Part shown: piece after piece, positions 1 through 6,966 of the stretch | How positions within the stretch are numbered: the first letter of the stretch is position 1 | How the letters are laid out: every line of letters begins with the position of its first letter | DNA from: Puniceicoccales bacterium | GTDB lineage: Bacteria > Verrucomicrobiota > Verrucomicrobiia > Opitutales > JAIRLM01 | Direction of reading: 5' to 3' | Length of the DNA: 8,970 nt | Assembly (NCBI GenBank): GCA_031258995.1 | Contig: JAIRMB010000028.1 | Coordinates: 1 to 8,970, forward strand | Notes under the pieces: model-generated | Seen by the model: the letters and a program-made list of their open reading frames with translations, nothing else | What the model was told of the DNA's origin: nothing | Databases searched by the model: none | Made by a program: the position numbers and the translations under genes

Positions 1-735
1 GGAGAGCAGCGCCCGGTCGCAGAGGCCGTTGATCACCCGCGGGATGCCTTTCGCCGCCCGGTGAATGGCTCCCGTCGCCGCCAGAGAAAACTTCACCCCG
101 CCGCTACTGCCGGCATAGGCGAGCCGGTAATTGATATATTTTACAGTTTCCAAAAAACGGAGCGGCCGCAGGTCGTAGTAGACCGGGATGCGCTGCCGCA
201 GTTGGCGTAGCTCCTTCTTTCTGAGCATTTTTCTCAATTCCGGCTGCCCTACCAGAGCGATCTGCAAAATTCGATGGTCCTTGGTTTCCAGATTGGAGAG
301 TAGGCGCAATTGCTCGAGCATCTGCGCGGAAAGGTTTTGGGCTTCGTCGATGACCAACACGATGTCGCGACCGGCCCGCTCGTAGCGCCGCAGCGCGTCG
401 GATACCTGATCCAGCAGTGCCAGCGGCGAGCGGGAATCCCCGGGTAGACCCAGCTCATGGAGGATTTGTCCGTAGAGATCGACCAGGTCCACGGTGGGGT
501 TTTTTAGAATGATTTTGCGGTACTTCCGCGCAGGCAGTTCCCGCAGCAGCGCCTGGAGGAGGGTCGTTTTGCCGCAGCCCACCTCACCCGTAAGTACCAC
601 AATCCCCTTCCGCTGGCCAATGCCGTAGCGGAGATGGGCGAGCGCTTCACCATGTTGCGGGCTCAAATAGAGAAAGTCCGGGTCCGGAGCAATGCCGAAG
701 GGGGACCTGGCAAGGCCGAAATACGGGAGATACAT
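1..735 (-). CDS. ExeA/MshM-type secretion AAA+ ATPase, N-terminal part (3' end beyond left edge)
   Basis: This frame reads without a stop from an ATG at 735 to the window edge, giving 245 residues. It begins MYLPYFGLARSPFGIAPDP, the usual opening of ExeA/GspA-type ATPases and of the related ATPases found at PEP-CTERM/exosortase loci. Walker A is GEVGCGKTT (residues 50-58), Walker B is IVLVIDEAQ (125-133), a sensor-like LVGQPELR lies at 161-168, and a lid-like stretch with GIPRVIN follows at 230-236. Family members hydrolyse ATP at the inner membrane to help assemble secretion, pilus or polysaccharide export machinery; which one applies here cannot be told because the C-terminus and downstream genes are missing. 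The start was chosen by family N-terminus, since no SD lies just before it. The frame stays open upstream to about 957, with an alternative TTG at 831 next to AGGAAGGA, so a longer form is possible. Family assignment is strong; specific role is unknown. Confidence 0.88.
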   Translation of the reverse strand, partial: MYLPYFGLARSPFGIAPDPDFLYLSPQHGEALAHLRYGIGQRKGIVVLTGEVGCGKTTLLQALLRELPARKYRKIILKNPTVDLVDLYGQILHELGLPGDSRSPLALLDQVSDALRRYERAGRDIVLVIDEAQNLSAQMLEQLRLLSNLETKDHRILQIALVGQPELRKMLRKKELRQLRQRIPVYYDLRPLRFLETVKYINYRLAYAGSSGGVKFSLAATGAIHRAAKGIPRVINGLCDRALLS

Positions 736-761
736 GTCGTAGCCATTGAAACGAAAGAAAT

Positions 762-827
762 TCAGCTGACAACCGGGAAAAACCGGCCGGTACGATTGTC
801 CTCTGCGAAAGCGGCGATCGGGCCCAT
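762..827 (-). other. Possible 21-codon leader ORF before the secretion ATPase
   Basis: An ATG at 827 opens a 21-codon frame (begins MGPIAAFAED) that ends with TGA at 762-764, 26 nt before the ATPase ATG. The sequence AGGAAGG lies about 6 nt upstream of this ATG, a better SD than the ATPase start itself has. It is in a different frame from the ATPase. It could be a leader peptide that couples translation, or the SD may serve the adjacent in-frame TTG at 831 instead. No homology is recognised, and a chance ORF of this length is common. Confidence 0.25.
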
Positions 828-870
828 CCAATTCCTTCCTAGTTAGTAGTCGCTGAGAGAATGATGGGGC

Positions 871-916
871 TTTTGGCGTAAAAAAGCCTCTACGGCAGTT
901 GCCGTTTTCGCCAAAA
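871..916. repeat. Nested inverted repeat upstream of the ATPase gene
   Basis: The arms TTTTGGCG (871-878) and CGCCAAAA (909-916) are perfect 8-nt inverted complements. Inside the loop lies a second perfect hairpin, ACGGCA-GT-TGCCGT (892-905). Read on the minus strand, the inner hairpin is followed a few bases later by a run of six T, in the probable leader of the ATPase gene. It resembles a weak terminator or attenuator but lacks a long GC stem adjacent to the T run. Confidence 0.4.
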
Positions 917-1061
917 TTTAGCCGGTAAATCTGCTCGCTGCGCCGCCCAGCTCGGGCTTAAAATGTCCGCCCCCAGAAGCAGCAAAAGCGGAAGCATTTT
1001 TTGCGAGTGGCGCTAGTCCCGATTGATTCTATTTTTCTTTGACCTGCAAGGCGTATCCAAC

Positions 1062-1078
1062 CTCGCAATTGTTGCGAG
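1062..1078. repeat. 7-bp hairpin / operator-like palindrome CTCGCAA-ttg-TTGCGAG
   Basis: The arms 1062-1068 and 1072-1078 are perfect inverted repeats around a 3-nt loop. The right arm belongs to the 9-mer TTGCGAGTG, which occurs again at 1001-1009. Two direct copies plus an inverted copy suggest a possible regulator-binding site between two divergent genes. No T run follows, so it is not a typical terminator. Confidence 0.35.
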
Positions 1079-1282
1079 TGCGGATGAAAAGGGAGTGCCC
1101 ACCTCATCCCCAAAGCCGGAATCGTAGAAGTCGGAATATACGATAGGCATAAGTTTTGATTGGCACATAGTAAACGCGGATTATTTATCTGCAGTGTAAA
1201 TCCCTGATTTTCGCTAGATAGTAGAGAGTTTGCACTCGCCTCGGCACTGCCTATTAGGTCCATTGCCGGAACACATGAGCCT

Positions 1283-3805
1283 ATGGTTGCATTTTCCTTG
1301 CGCCCGCAAGGTGATTCGCCTTTAGAAGCCGCGGTGAGTCCTTCGACGGCACGGCAGACATCCATGGTGACCCAGTACGACGAGGTGCGCCAGTCCTTGC
1401 CGGAAAGAACGCTGCTTTTTTTTCGATTGGGGGATTTCTATGAGCTTTTCAACGAAGACGCCCGGATCGCTTCGAAGATTTTGGGCGTCACTCTTACGCA
1501 GCGGCAAGGCATGCCCATGGCCGGCGTCCCCTACCACGCGGCGAACGGCTATCTGAAAAAACTTCTCGACGCCGGCTGGAAGGTGGCCGTCTGCGACCAG
1601 CTGGAGCCGGCAGTCCCGGGCCGCATCGTGCGGCGTGCCGTAACCCGCATCCACACGGCCGGGACTGCCCTGGAGGATGAGCAGATGGACGCTCGGGCTA
1701 ACCACTACCTGCTCGCCTTCGACGTCGATGGCCGCGGCGTTCACGGCGCCTGGTTGGACGTTTCTACGGGTCAACTCCGCATCGCCAGCTCACCGGACGT
1801 AAACGCTCTCCTTGCCTCCTTTTCTGCCCTAGATCCGCAGGAAATTCTTGTCCGGGAAGACGCCAGAGAGCGCTGGGCGGATCGGAAGGAATTCTGGCTA
1901 GATGCGTTTCAATTGCTTTCCACTCGGCGCCTTACAACAGAATTGCCCATTTCTTTTTTTGATCCCGCCGCCGCCCGGAGTCAAATTCTGGAGACATTGG
2001 CCGTCCGTTCCTTAGAGTCCTTCGCCATTTCCGTCGACCATCCGGCTCTGGGCCCCGCCGGAGCCATTCTCCGCTATGCCGCTCGAAATTTGGGCGGGCC
2101 GTTGCGGAACGTGCACAGTATCCAAGAAATGCGTTTCGAAAATGCCCTGCAGCTGGATCGGACCACGGTGAACAATTTGGAAATTTTTCGATCCGTACGG
2201 GGGACCAGGGAGGGCAGTCTGCTGGCCGCCGTCGACCGGACTGTCACGGCAGCCGGCGCCCGACTTTTGCGGGAATTTCTTGCCCAGCCGCTCCTCGCTC
2301 TGGAGGAGATCGATCGACGGCAGAGTTGCGTGGGGGAATTTTTCGCTAACATGGATGGAACTGCGCGGCTGCGAAACCTGCTGCGGGAGGTGCGAGACCT
2401 GCTCCGCATGTTGGGTCGTCTGCAAAATAGGATCCGCCAACCGCGGGAGGTGGGGGCCATCCTGACCACGCTGGAAGTACTTCCGGAAATTTGTCAGACG
2501 GTTGGCCGGGAGCGGGGTTGGAATCGGGTGGCGGACCTGGTGGAGGCGATCGGAGATTTTTCCGAATTGCGGGCCTTTTTGCGGTCCGCCCTGGCGGATA
2601 CGTTGCCCGCGGATACGGCGGAGGGCGGCTTTCTGCGGGACGGCTTCGACGAAAAATTAGACGCCTGTCGGAAATTGCTCGATTCCGGAGAACGCTGGCT
2701 GGGCGAATGGGAGGCGCGAGAACAGGCGACGACAGGCATTAAAAATTTACGCATCAAACACAGCGGCACGTTTGGCTATTTCATAGAGGTGACAAAGTCG
2801 AACGTGGCCAGCGTGCCAGCCCACTACATCCGGCGGCAAACGGTGGTGAATGGGGAGCGCTATACGACGGTAGAACTGCGGGCAAAGGAAGCGGAAATTT
2901 TGGAGGCCCGTTCCTCTGCCCTGCGGCTAGAGGTGGAACTCTTTGAGGGCGTAGTTCGGAAATTGCTAGAGCAAGGAGAGCGGCTGGCAGTGGCGGCCCA
3001 AATTCTGGCACAGCTGGATGTTTTTTCCGGCTGGGCCCTCCTGGCCTGCGACGAGTGCTATGTGCGGCCCGGAGTCGATGGAAGTCGGCACATCTCCATC
3101 GTCGATGGCCGCCATCCGGTCATTGAGCAAATTTTGAAAAAATCGGAGCCGCCACCCGGCGAAAGCGCCTACTTCGTTCCCAATGGTACCGAGTTAGATA
3201 GCGATGGCTGCCAAATTGCTCTCGTAACGGGGCCGAATATGGGAGGCAAGTCTACCTACGTGCGACAGGTGGCCCTGATCGTCCTTCTGGCCCAAACGGG
3301 CTGCTGGGTGCCGGCCGCCTCCGCCCAAATCGGCCGCGTGGACCGCATTTTCACCCGCATCGGCTCCGGCGATGACCTTTCTCGAGGCCGTTCCACCTTT
3401 TTACTGGAGATGGAAGAAACGGCCGCCATCCTGCACGGCGCCACGGAAAATAGCCTGGTCATCCTCGACGAAATCGGCCGCGGCACCAGCACCTACGACG
3501 GGCTTAGCATAGCCTGGGCAGTCCTGGAGTACCTGCATGGGCCCGACGACCGTGGACCGCGCACCCTTTTTGCTACCCACTATTTAGAATTGACTCGACT
3601 TACCGATAGTCTGCCGCGCCTGCGCAACTTTCGTTTGGCCGTACGGGAAGGGGACGGGAAGGTCCTCTTCCTCCGCAAAATATTAGAAGGCCCGGCGGAC
3701 CGCTCCTACGGCATTCACGTGGCTCAGCTGGCCGGCCTACCACGGACCGTCATCGTGCGGGCCCAAGAAATTCTCTCTAGTCTCGAACAGAAGGTCCTTC
3801 GCTAG
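1283..3805 (+). CDS. mutS: DNA mismatch repair ATPase MutS
   Basis: This encodes MutS (840 aa), which recognises mismatched or looped DNA and starts methyl- or nick-directed repair with MutL. The N-terminal mismatch-binding domain carries the GDFYELF motif (residues 50-56), whose Phe-X-Glu (F52, E54) stacks on and contacts the mispair, followed by MPMAGVPYHA. The connector, lever and clamp domains follow. The ABC-type ATPase has Walker A GPNMGGKST (650-658), the STFLLEMEET signature, Walker B LVILDEIGRGTST (Asp729, Glu730) and FATHYLEL. The protein stops just after the helix RAQEILSSLEQ, so the tetramerisation tail and beta-clamp motif that end E. coli MutS (853 aa) are not seen. The ATG at 1283 lacks a good SD; homology requires the region from about residue 27, so GTG 1334 or ATG 1364 are alternative starts. 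It is a lone gene, convergent with lepB; mutL is not in the window. Confidence 0.97.
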   Translation: MVAFSLRPQGDSPLEAAVSPSTARQTSMVTQYDEVRQSLPERTLLFFRLGDFYELFNEDARIASKILGVTLTQRQGMPMAGVPYHAANGYLKKLLDAGWKVAVCDQLEPAVPGRIVRRAVTRIHTAGTALEDEQMDARANHYLLAFDVDGRGVHGAWLDVSTGQLRIASSPDVNALLASFSALDPQEILVREDARERWADRKEFWLDAFQLLSTRRLTTELPISFFDPAAARSQILETLAVRSLESFAISVDHPALGPAGAILRYAARNLGGPLRNVHSIQEMRFENALQLDRTTVNNLEIFRSVRGTREGSLLAAVDRTVTAAGARLLREFLAQPLLALEEIDRRQSCVGEFFANMDGTARLRNLLREVRDLLRMLGRLQNRIRQPREVGAILTTLEVLPEICQTVGRERGWNRVADLVEAIGDFSELRAFLRSALADTLPADTAEGGFLRDGFDEKLDACRKLLDSGERWLGEWEAREQATTGIKNLRIKHSGTFGYFIEVTKSNVASVPAHYIRRQTVVNGERYTTVELRAKEAEILEARSSALRLEVELFEGVVRKLLEQGERLAVAAQILAQLDVFSGWALLACDECYVRPGVDGSRHISIVDGRHPVIEQILKKSEPPPGESAYFVPNGTELDSDGCQIALVTGPNMGGKSTYVRQVALIVLLAQTGCWVPAASAQIGRVDRIFTRIGSGDDLSRGRSTFLLEMEETAAILHGATENSLVILDEIGRGTSTYDGLSIAWAVLEYLHGPDDRGPRTLFATHYLELTRLTDSLPRLRNFRLAVREGDGKVLFLRKILEGPADRSYGIHVAQLAGLPRTVIVRAQEILSSLEQKVLR

Positions 3806-3825
3806 ACCCGTCGCCGAGGCCCAAT
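3806..3825. other. 20-bp gap between convergent mutS and lepB
   Basis: The stop codons of the two genes are separated by only 20 bp. The best structure is a weak CGAGG (3815-3819) / CCTCG (3835-3839) inverted repeat that reaches into the end of lepB and has no adjacent T run. I see no convincing intrinsic terminator, so transcripts from the two strands probably overlap at their 3' ends. Confidence 0.4.
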
Positions 3826-5175
3826 TCATTCGCCCCTCGCGTAGCGATTCCAAAAATGGAAAAAGGGCCGTGCCTTGCCGGAGCTCCGCTTGGTTTTAGG
3901 AACATTATCTTGCGCCGCCACGAGCGGGTAGAGGTGCATACGGGGGCGGCCAATGATTGCCCGGAGCGGAATTGCGCCGAAATAGCGACTATCGTAACTG
4001 TAGGACGAATTGTCGCCCATGACGAAGCCGTGGCCGTCCGGAACCCGAGCGGGGCCGGAAGACAGGGAGCCTAGGGGCTGGTAGCCATTAAAAGGTGCCT
4101 GCTGCCGGTTGTTTTTTTCCATTGCGGGCGAAAAATTGGCCTCCGCGCCGTTGACAAGCAGTTTTCCGTTTTGGACGGCAACTTCGTCCCCCCCGGTCGC
4201 CACCATCCGCTTGATATAGTAGCGATCGTCCTTGTCCTGCAGGCTAGGGACGGATCGGGTGGCAAAAACCACCGTTCCGCCCCGTCGAGGCGGAAAGAAA
4301 TGTGGTGTAAGACGGTCCACAAGAAGCACATCGCCATGAATAATTTCGAAAGAAAGGAAGGCTTCCGACTTTCCCGTATGCTGCCCCGTGCTCAGGAGGC
4401 GTCGGCCTCGTCGAATTTCCGACCCGCGCTGAGTAATGGCGTCGACAATCCGGTGGGAATCGACGCTCGGGAAAAAGCGCCGCATGAGCAACTGTTCCAT
4501 GTCGAACTCCCTGGGTACGTTGATGAAAACTGATTTACCGCCGACGAGCAGCTCGTAACGGCGGAGGCGGGTTGGCCAGATGCCCCAGCGCCATCCCCGC
4601 ACGTCGCTGTAGGGCAAAAAGGAGCGCTGTTTCTGGACCTGCCTGCTGTCGTTAATGGGTATCAAGATGGGCCCGCTTTCTGGACTGATCAGGTCGTAGG
4701 GCGTGGCGCCGCAGAAGAAATTCCCGACGGGGGCTCGACCTACGGCGGCGGGATATTCCGCTGTCATGCCCTTATAGCTGGGCCACATGGAGTTGGTTGG
4801 GATAGAAAAAAGCTGCAAAAAGAAAACGCGAATGGTCAGGGCCAGGATAGCGGCCGTAAGGAATGCTTCCGCATTCTCCGCCAATGTACGGGCCGGGAAC
4901 AATTTCCCTCCCGATCGGTGAAGAAGCTGACGAACTCGTCCCCGCAACTCCTCCGGCGGTCGCCGCGCATTTTGGCGCAATTCTACCAGCGCCTCTGCTA
5001 GCTCTTTTCTGTCTTCGAGAGACAGAAGATCTTCCCGCAAATGCCGTACGCGCTGGACCCAGCGCCGTAGATTGCGGGCATCCTGACGAATTCGCCTTCT
5101 CTCTTTCCACATGCGATAGCGCGCGACCGGGCCCACCATGGGTACCAATCCTATGGGCCCCAAAAACGAAAACAA
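3826..5175 (-). CDS. lepB: Signal peptidase I, enlarged verrucomicrobial-type
   Basis: This is the membrane Ser/Lys protease that removes signal peptides from exported proteins. A charged, probably helical cytoplasmic extension (about residues 20-100) precedes one membrane segment (about 104-124). The catalytic serine is Ser129 in IPTNSMWPSYKG; the general base is Lys322 in DRYYIKRMVATGGDEV; the last conserved box is GHGFVMGDNSSYSYDSRYFG (382-400). At 449 aa it is longer than E. coli LepB (324). About 150 residues separate the Ser box from the IIHGDVLLVDRL box (278-289), where typical enzymes have a short linker. All catalytic boxes are intact, so it should be active. The TTG at 5175 gives the longest form. 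ATG 5139 (AGGA nine bases upstream) and ATG 5112 are alternatives. A short GCCGC/GCGGC palindrome (5185-5195) lies just upstream. The gene follows the orphan membrane gene by 47 bp on the same strand. Confidence 0.95.
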   Translation of the reverse strand: MFSFLGPIGLVPMVGPVARYRMWKERRRIRQDARNLRRWVQRVRHLREDLLSLEDRKELAEALVELRQNARRPPEELRGRVRQLLHRSGGKLFPARTLAENAEAFLTAAILALTIRVFFLQLFSIPTNSMWPSYKGMTAEYPAAVGRAPVGNFFCGATPYDLISPESGPILIPINDSRQVQKQRSFLPYSDVRGWRWGIWPTRLRRYELLVGGKSVFINVPREFDMEQLLMRRFFPSVDSHRIVDAITQRGSEIRRGRRLLSTGQHTGKSEAFLSFEIIHGDVLLVDRLTPHFFPPRRGGTVVFATRSVPSLQDKDDRYYIKRMVATGGDEVAVQNGKLLVNGAEANFSPAMEKNNRQQAPFNGYQPLGSLSSGPARVPDGHGFVMGDNSSYSYDSRYFGAIPLRAIIGRPRMHLYPLVAAQDNVPKTKRSSGKARPFFHFWNRYARGE

Positions 5176-5222
5176 GGAAAACCGGCCGCAGCGGCTTTAT
5201 GCTCTAATTAATTTTTGTGCAG

Positions 5223-5825
5223 CTACTTGCGGTCATTATGTTCCTTCCGTGGGCGTGCGCGAAGAATATAGCGCTGCTCATTTTCTGTGAATTGTTCGAG
5301 GATCAACTGCCCGGCCGTTCGGTCAATTCGCACCAGATTCTGAAGTCCGAGCACGGCACGGCCGTTCATAATAAATTCCACTCTCGTAGTGAGATTTGTC
5401 ATCATTTCGCTGAGGGTTGCGAGTTGCTCGCGCTCCTCTGAGTGAAGATTTTCTGAGGACAGGACTGTGCGAACGGAACGGGCGAGTACGCTGAAGGTAG
5501 CACTGTCCATCAAGAGAAATGGTCGCTCAAATAGATCTGTGATAAAACAAAATAACGTCACCATCGAACTCGCCGCAAATGATTCAAGAGCAAGCATAAT
5601 ACACACTGGGCTGCCGACTGCCGCTCCAACAAGCAGTGCAACGGAGCCCGCAGCCGCATATATGGCGCTCGCAAACGACAAACCGGGAAGTGTAAATTTA
5701 CTCGTTTCCACGCATTCGAGTTGCGATATGGACGTGGAACTGTCGGGAGAGTGCCTCCCTACGGCTCCATGCTCTGCCGGAGTTACGGGGTAAGAAACAC
5801 TCTGACTCAGTTGGAGGCCAGACAC
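5223..5825 (-). CDS. Hypothetical protein with two adjacent membrane segments
   Basis: I do not recognise this 200-aa protein. It has a polar Ser/Thr-rich N-terminus (1-44) without a signal peptide. Two hydrophobic segments follow, separated only by a short GSP turn: about 48-70 (SFASAIYAAAGSVALLVGAAV) and 74-97 (CIMLALESFAASSMVTLFCF). The charged, probably helical C-terminal half (100-195) ends in a basic tail RARPRKEHNDRK. Both ends should lie on the same side of the membrane. This hairpin layout is like that of chlamydial inclusion-membrane (Inc) proteins, but the layout alone is weak evidence and many unrelated small membrane proteins share it. The GTG start at 5825 has no SD and coincides with the expected transcript start of the promoter at 5832-5859, suggesting a leaderless message; GTG at codon 39 is an alternative. 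It lies 47 bp upstream of lepB on the same strand and may be co-transcribed with it. Confidence 0.65.
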   Translation of the reverse strand: MSGLQLSQSVSYPVTPAEHGAVGRHSPDSSTSISQLECVETSKFTLPGLSFASAIYAAAGSVALLVGAAVGSPVCIMLALESFAASSMVTLFCFITDLFERPFLLMDSATFSVLARSVRTVLSSENLHSEEREQLATLSEMMTNLTTRVEFIMNGRAVLGLQNLVRIDRTAGQLILEQFTENEQRYILRARPRKEHNDRK

Positions 5826-5831
5826 GACCGC

Positions 5832-5859
5832 ATTATACGGAAAATTTTAGTTTACGCAA
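5832..5859 (-). promoter_or_regulatory. Sigma70-like promoter for the hypothetical membrane gene
   Basis: On the minus strand there is a perfect -10 hexamer TATAAT (5837-5832) and a -35-like TTGCGT (5859-5854) with a 16-nt spacer rich in A and T. The predicted start point, seven bases after the -10, is at about 5825, which is the G of the GTG start codon. This is the best promoter match I found in the window. Confidence 0.6.
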
Positions 5860-5968
5860 ATCGCGATTATTTTTGTAAGTAAATGGGTGCTTGCGGTGGA
5901 TGTCGCTTCGCCCAAATTTGTCCATGGAGCCTTTTCCGTACTGATCCTTTCAATTCTTCAAAACTGAC

Positions 5969-6001
5969 GAAAGGCGTTGTCAGAGATTTTTTCGCCCTTT
6001 C
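5969..6001 (+). repeat. Imperfect hairpin just before the tilS start
   Basis: GAAAGGCG (5969-5976) can pair with CGCCCTTTC (5993-6001) with one bulged C, around a 16-nt loop containing six T. It ends 6 nt before the TTG start of tilS and could affect access to the start. It may also be chance. Confidence 0.3.
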
Positions 6002-6007
6002 ACGGGA

Positions 6008-6952
6008 TTGGTGGATTTTCCGCAGCTCGATGGAAAGGTTCTCGCGGTGGCCGATGGGCCTTTGCCGCTCTGCGTTGCCTGTTCCGGCGGCTCCGACTCG
6101 ACCGCCCTTCTTCATCTACTTTGCGGCCAGAAAGAATTGCGCCCTCGTTTGGCCGTGCTGCACTACGATCACGGCCTACGGCCCGGCGCCTCGGAGGGAG
6201 ATCGTGCATTTGTTCAGGAACTCAGCGCCCGACTGGGACTTCCCTTCTTTTGGGGACGGCGCCCGGCGGGTGGACCCGCCGCCGAAGACGCGCTGCGGCA
6301 CGACCGCATGGCCTTTTTCCGAGAAAAAATGAGCGGGCTGGCCTCCCCCTACCTGTTGACCGCACACCATAGGGATGACGCCTGTGAGACCCTACTGATG
6401 CGGCTGAGTCGCGGATCCGGCCTGGATGGGCTCGCGGCGCCACGCGCCATCAAACGATTCCGCGACGGCACCGTCCATCTGCGTCCACTGCTGCACGTGC
6501 CCAAGGCGGACCTGATTCGCTATCTGTCAACGCTTCAATTGCCTTGGCGAGAAGATGTAAGCAATGGAAAGCCACTTCACGTCCGCAATCGCATCCGCAA
6601 TGAGCTCCTGCCGCTCTGGCGCACAATCGAGGGACAGCGGGACTTGGGCCGTTCCATGGTCCGCAGCTGGGAACTGCTCCAGGAGGACGCGGATGCGCTG
6701 TCCGAATGGGCTAAGTCGCTCTATCGTCGGTCGCTAGAAGGGGACACCCTTCTGTTGCCGCCCTTTCGCTCTACGCCGCGGGCACTCCTGCGGCGGCTGT
6801 TGCACCTATTCTTTCTCGACCGCGGCCACGTGCTGTCGAAGGCACAGAGTGAAGGCATTTTGGATCGATTGGGAAAAAAATTTCAATTATCCATCGGCCG
6901 CTGCCTTATTTGCCGCTCCGACGGCGTAAAACTCGCCATTTCCGCCATGTAG
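6008..6952 (+). CDS. tilS: tRNA(Ile)-lysidine synthase TilS
   Basis: TilS attaches lysine to C34 of the CAU-anticodon tRNA-Ile, using ATP, so that it reads AUA and is charged with isoleucine; it is normally essential. The N-terminal PP-loop ATPase motif SGGSDS is at residues 26-31. It is followed by HYDHGLRPG (52-60, usual form HxNHGLR), TAHHRDDACETLLMRLSRGS, RPLLHVPKADLIRYL and WREDVSNGKPLHVRNRIRNELLP, all family hallmarks in the correct order. The length (314 aa) matches short TilS enzymes lacking the extra C-terminal domain of the 432-aa E. coli protein. The start is TTG 6008 or the next codon, GTG 6011; no ATG is available before the PP-loop in this frame. It diverges from the membrane gene and is followed without a visible terminator by the Pmp-like gene, so the two may share a transcript. 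The stop is TAG. Confidence 0.95.
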   Translation: MVDFPQLDGKVLAVADGPLPLCVACSGGSDSTALLHLLCGQKELRPRLAVLHYDHGLRPGASEGDRAFVQELSARLGLPFFWGRRPAGGPAAEDALRHDRMAFFREKMSGLASPYLLTAHHRDDACETLLMRLSRGSGLDGLAAPRAIKRFRDGTVHLRPLLHVPKADLIRYLSTLQLPWREDVSNGKPLHVRNRIRNELLPLWRTIEGQRDLGRSMVRSWELLQEDADALSEWAKSLYRRSLEGDTLLLPPFRSTPRALLRRLLHLFFLDRGHVLSKAQSEGILDRLGKKFQLSIGRCLICRSDGVKLAISAM

Positions 6953-6953
6953 G

Positions 6954-6960
6954 AAGGAGG
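6954..6960 (+). promoter_or_regulatory. Strong Shine-Dalgarno AAGGAGG, 6 nt before ATG 6967
   Basis: This is the best ribosome-binding site in the window and starts right after the tilS stop codon. It points to the ATG at 6967, which opens only a 61-codon frame, not the long Pmp-like frame. That mismatch makes the start of the downstream gene uncertain. Confidence 0.6.
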
Positions 6961-6966
6961 CAGCGA

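Larger units (their letters stand above)
736..1282. other. Intergenic region between the ATPase and mutS: palindromes, no convincing gene
   Basis: About 550 bp separate the two divergent genes. I see no tRNA, rRNA or recognisable protein. A 135-codon minus-strand frame (958-1365) crosses the mutS start and has no family features. The region holds a nested palindrome (871-916), a tight hairpin (1062-1078), a direct repeat TTGCGAGTG at 1001-1009 and 1072-1080, and a related inverted octamer GCACTCGC at 1232-1239. A TTGGCA at 1160-1165 followed by an AT-rich TTATTTAT at 1181-1188 is a weak promoter candidate for mutS, with poor -10 agreement. Divergent promoters for both flanking genes are expected here. 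Confidence 0.5.
5826..6007. other. Divergent intergenic region between the membrane gene and tilS
   Basis: About 180 bp hold the minus-strand promoter described separately and an imperfect hairpin before tilS. Open frames crossing the region on both strands (5867-6115 minus, 5883-6332 plus) overlap tilS and show no family features. I could not identify a clear plus-strand promoter for tilS. Confidence 0.45.

Noticed and set aside
958..1365. 135-codon minus-strand ORF crossing the mutS start
   Set aside because: It overlaps the mutS N-terminus, has no recognisable motif and low-complexity-free but implausible composition; most likely a chance frame.
4171..4533. 120-codon plus-strand ORF inside lepB
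   Set aside because: It is antisense to conserved catalytic parts of lepB, whose frame is clearly the coding one.
5185..5195. GCCGC/GCGGC palindrome between the membrane gene and lepB considered as a terminator
   Set aside because: The loop would be one to three bases and the following T run is short (TTTT after CCGG), so it is too weak to call; mentioned only under lepB.
5867..6115. 82-codon basic minus-strand ORF before tilS
   Set aside because: It is antisense to the tilS start and covers the promoter region of the membrane gene; no supporting features.
5883..6332. 149-codon plus-strand ORF starting with a Cys-rich MGACGGCRFAQIC
   Set aside because: It overlaps tilS in another frame across the conserved PP-loop; its C-terminal half is simply shifted tilS sequence.
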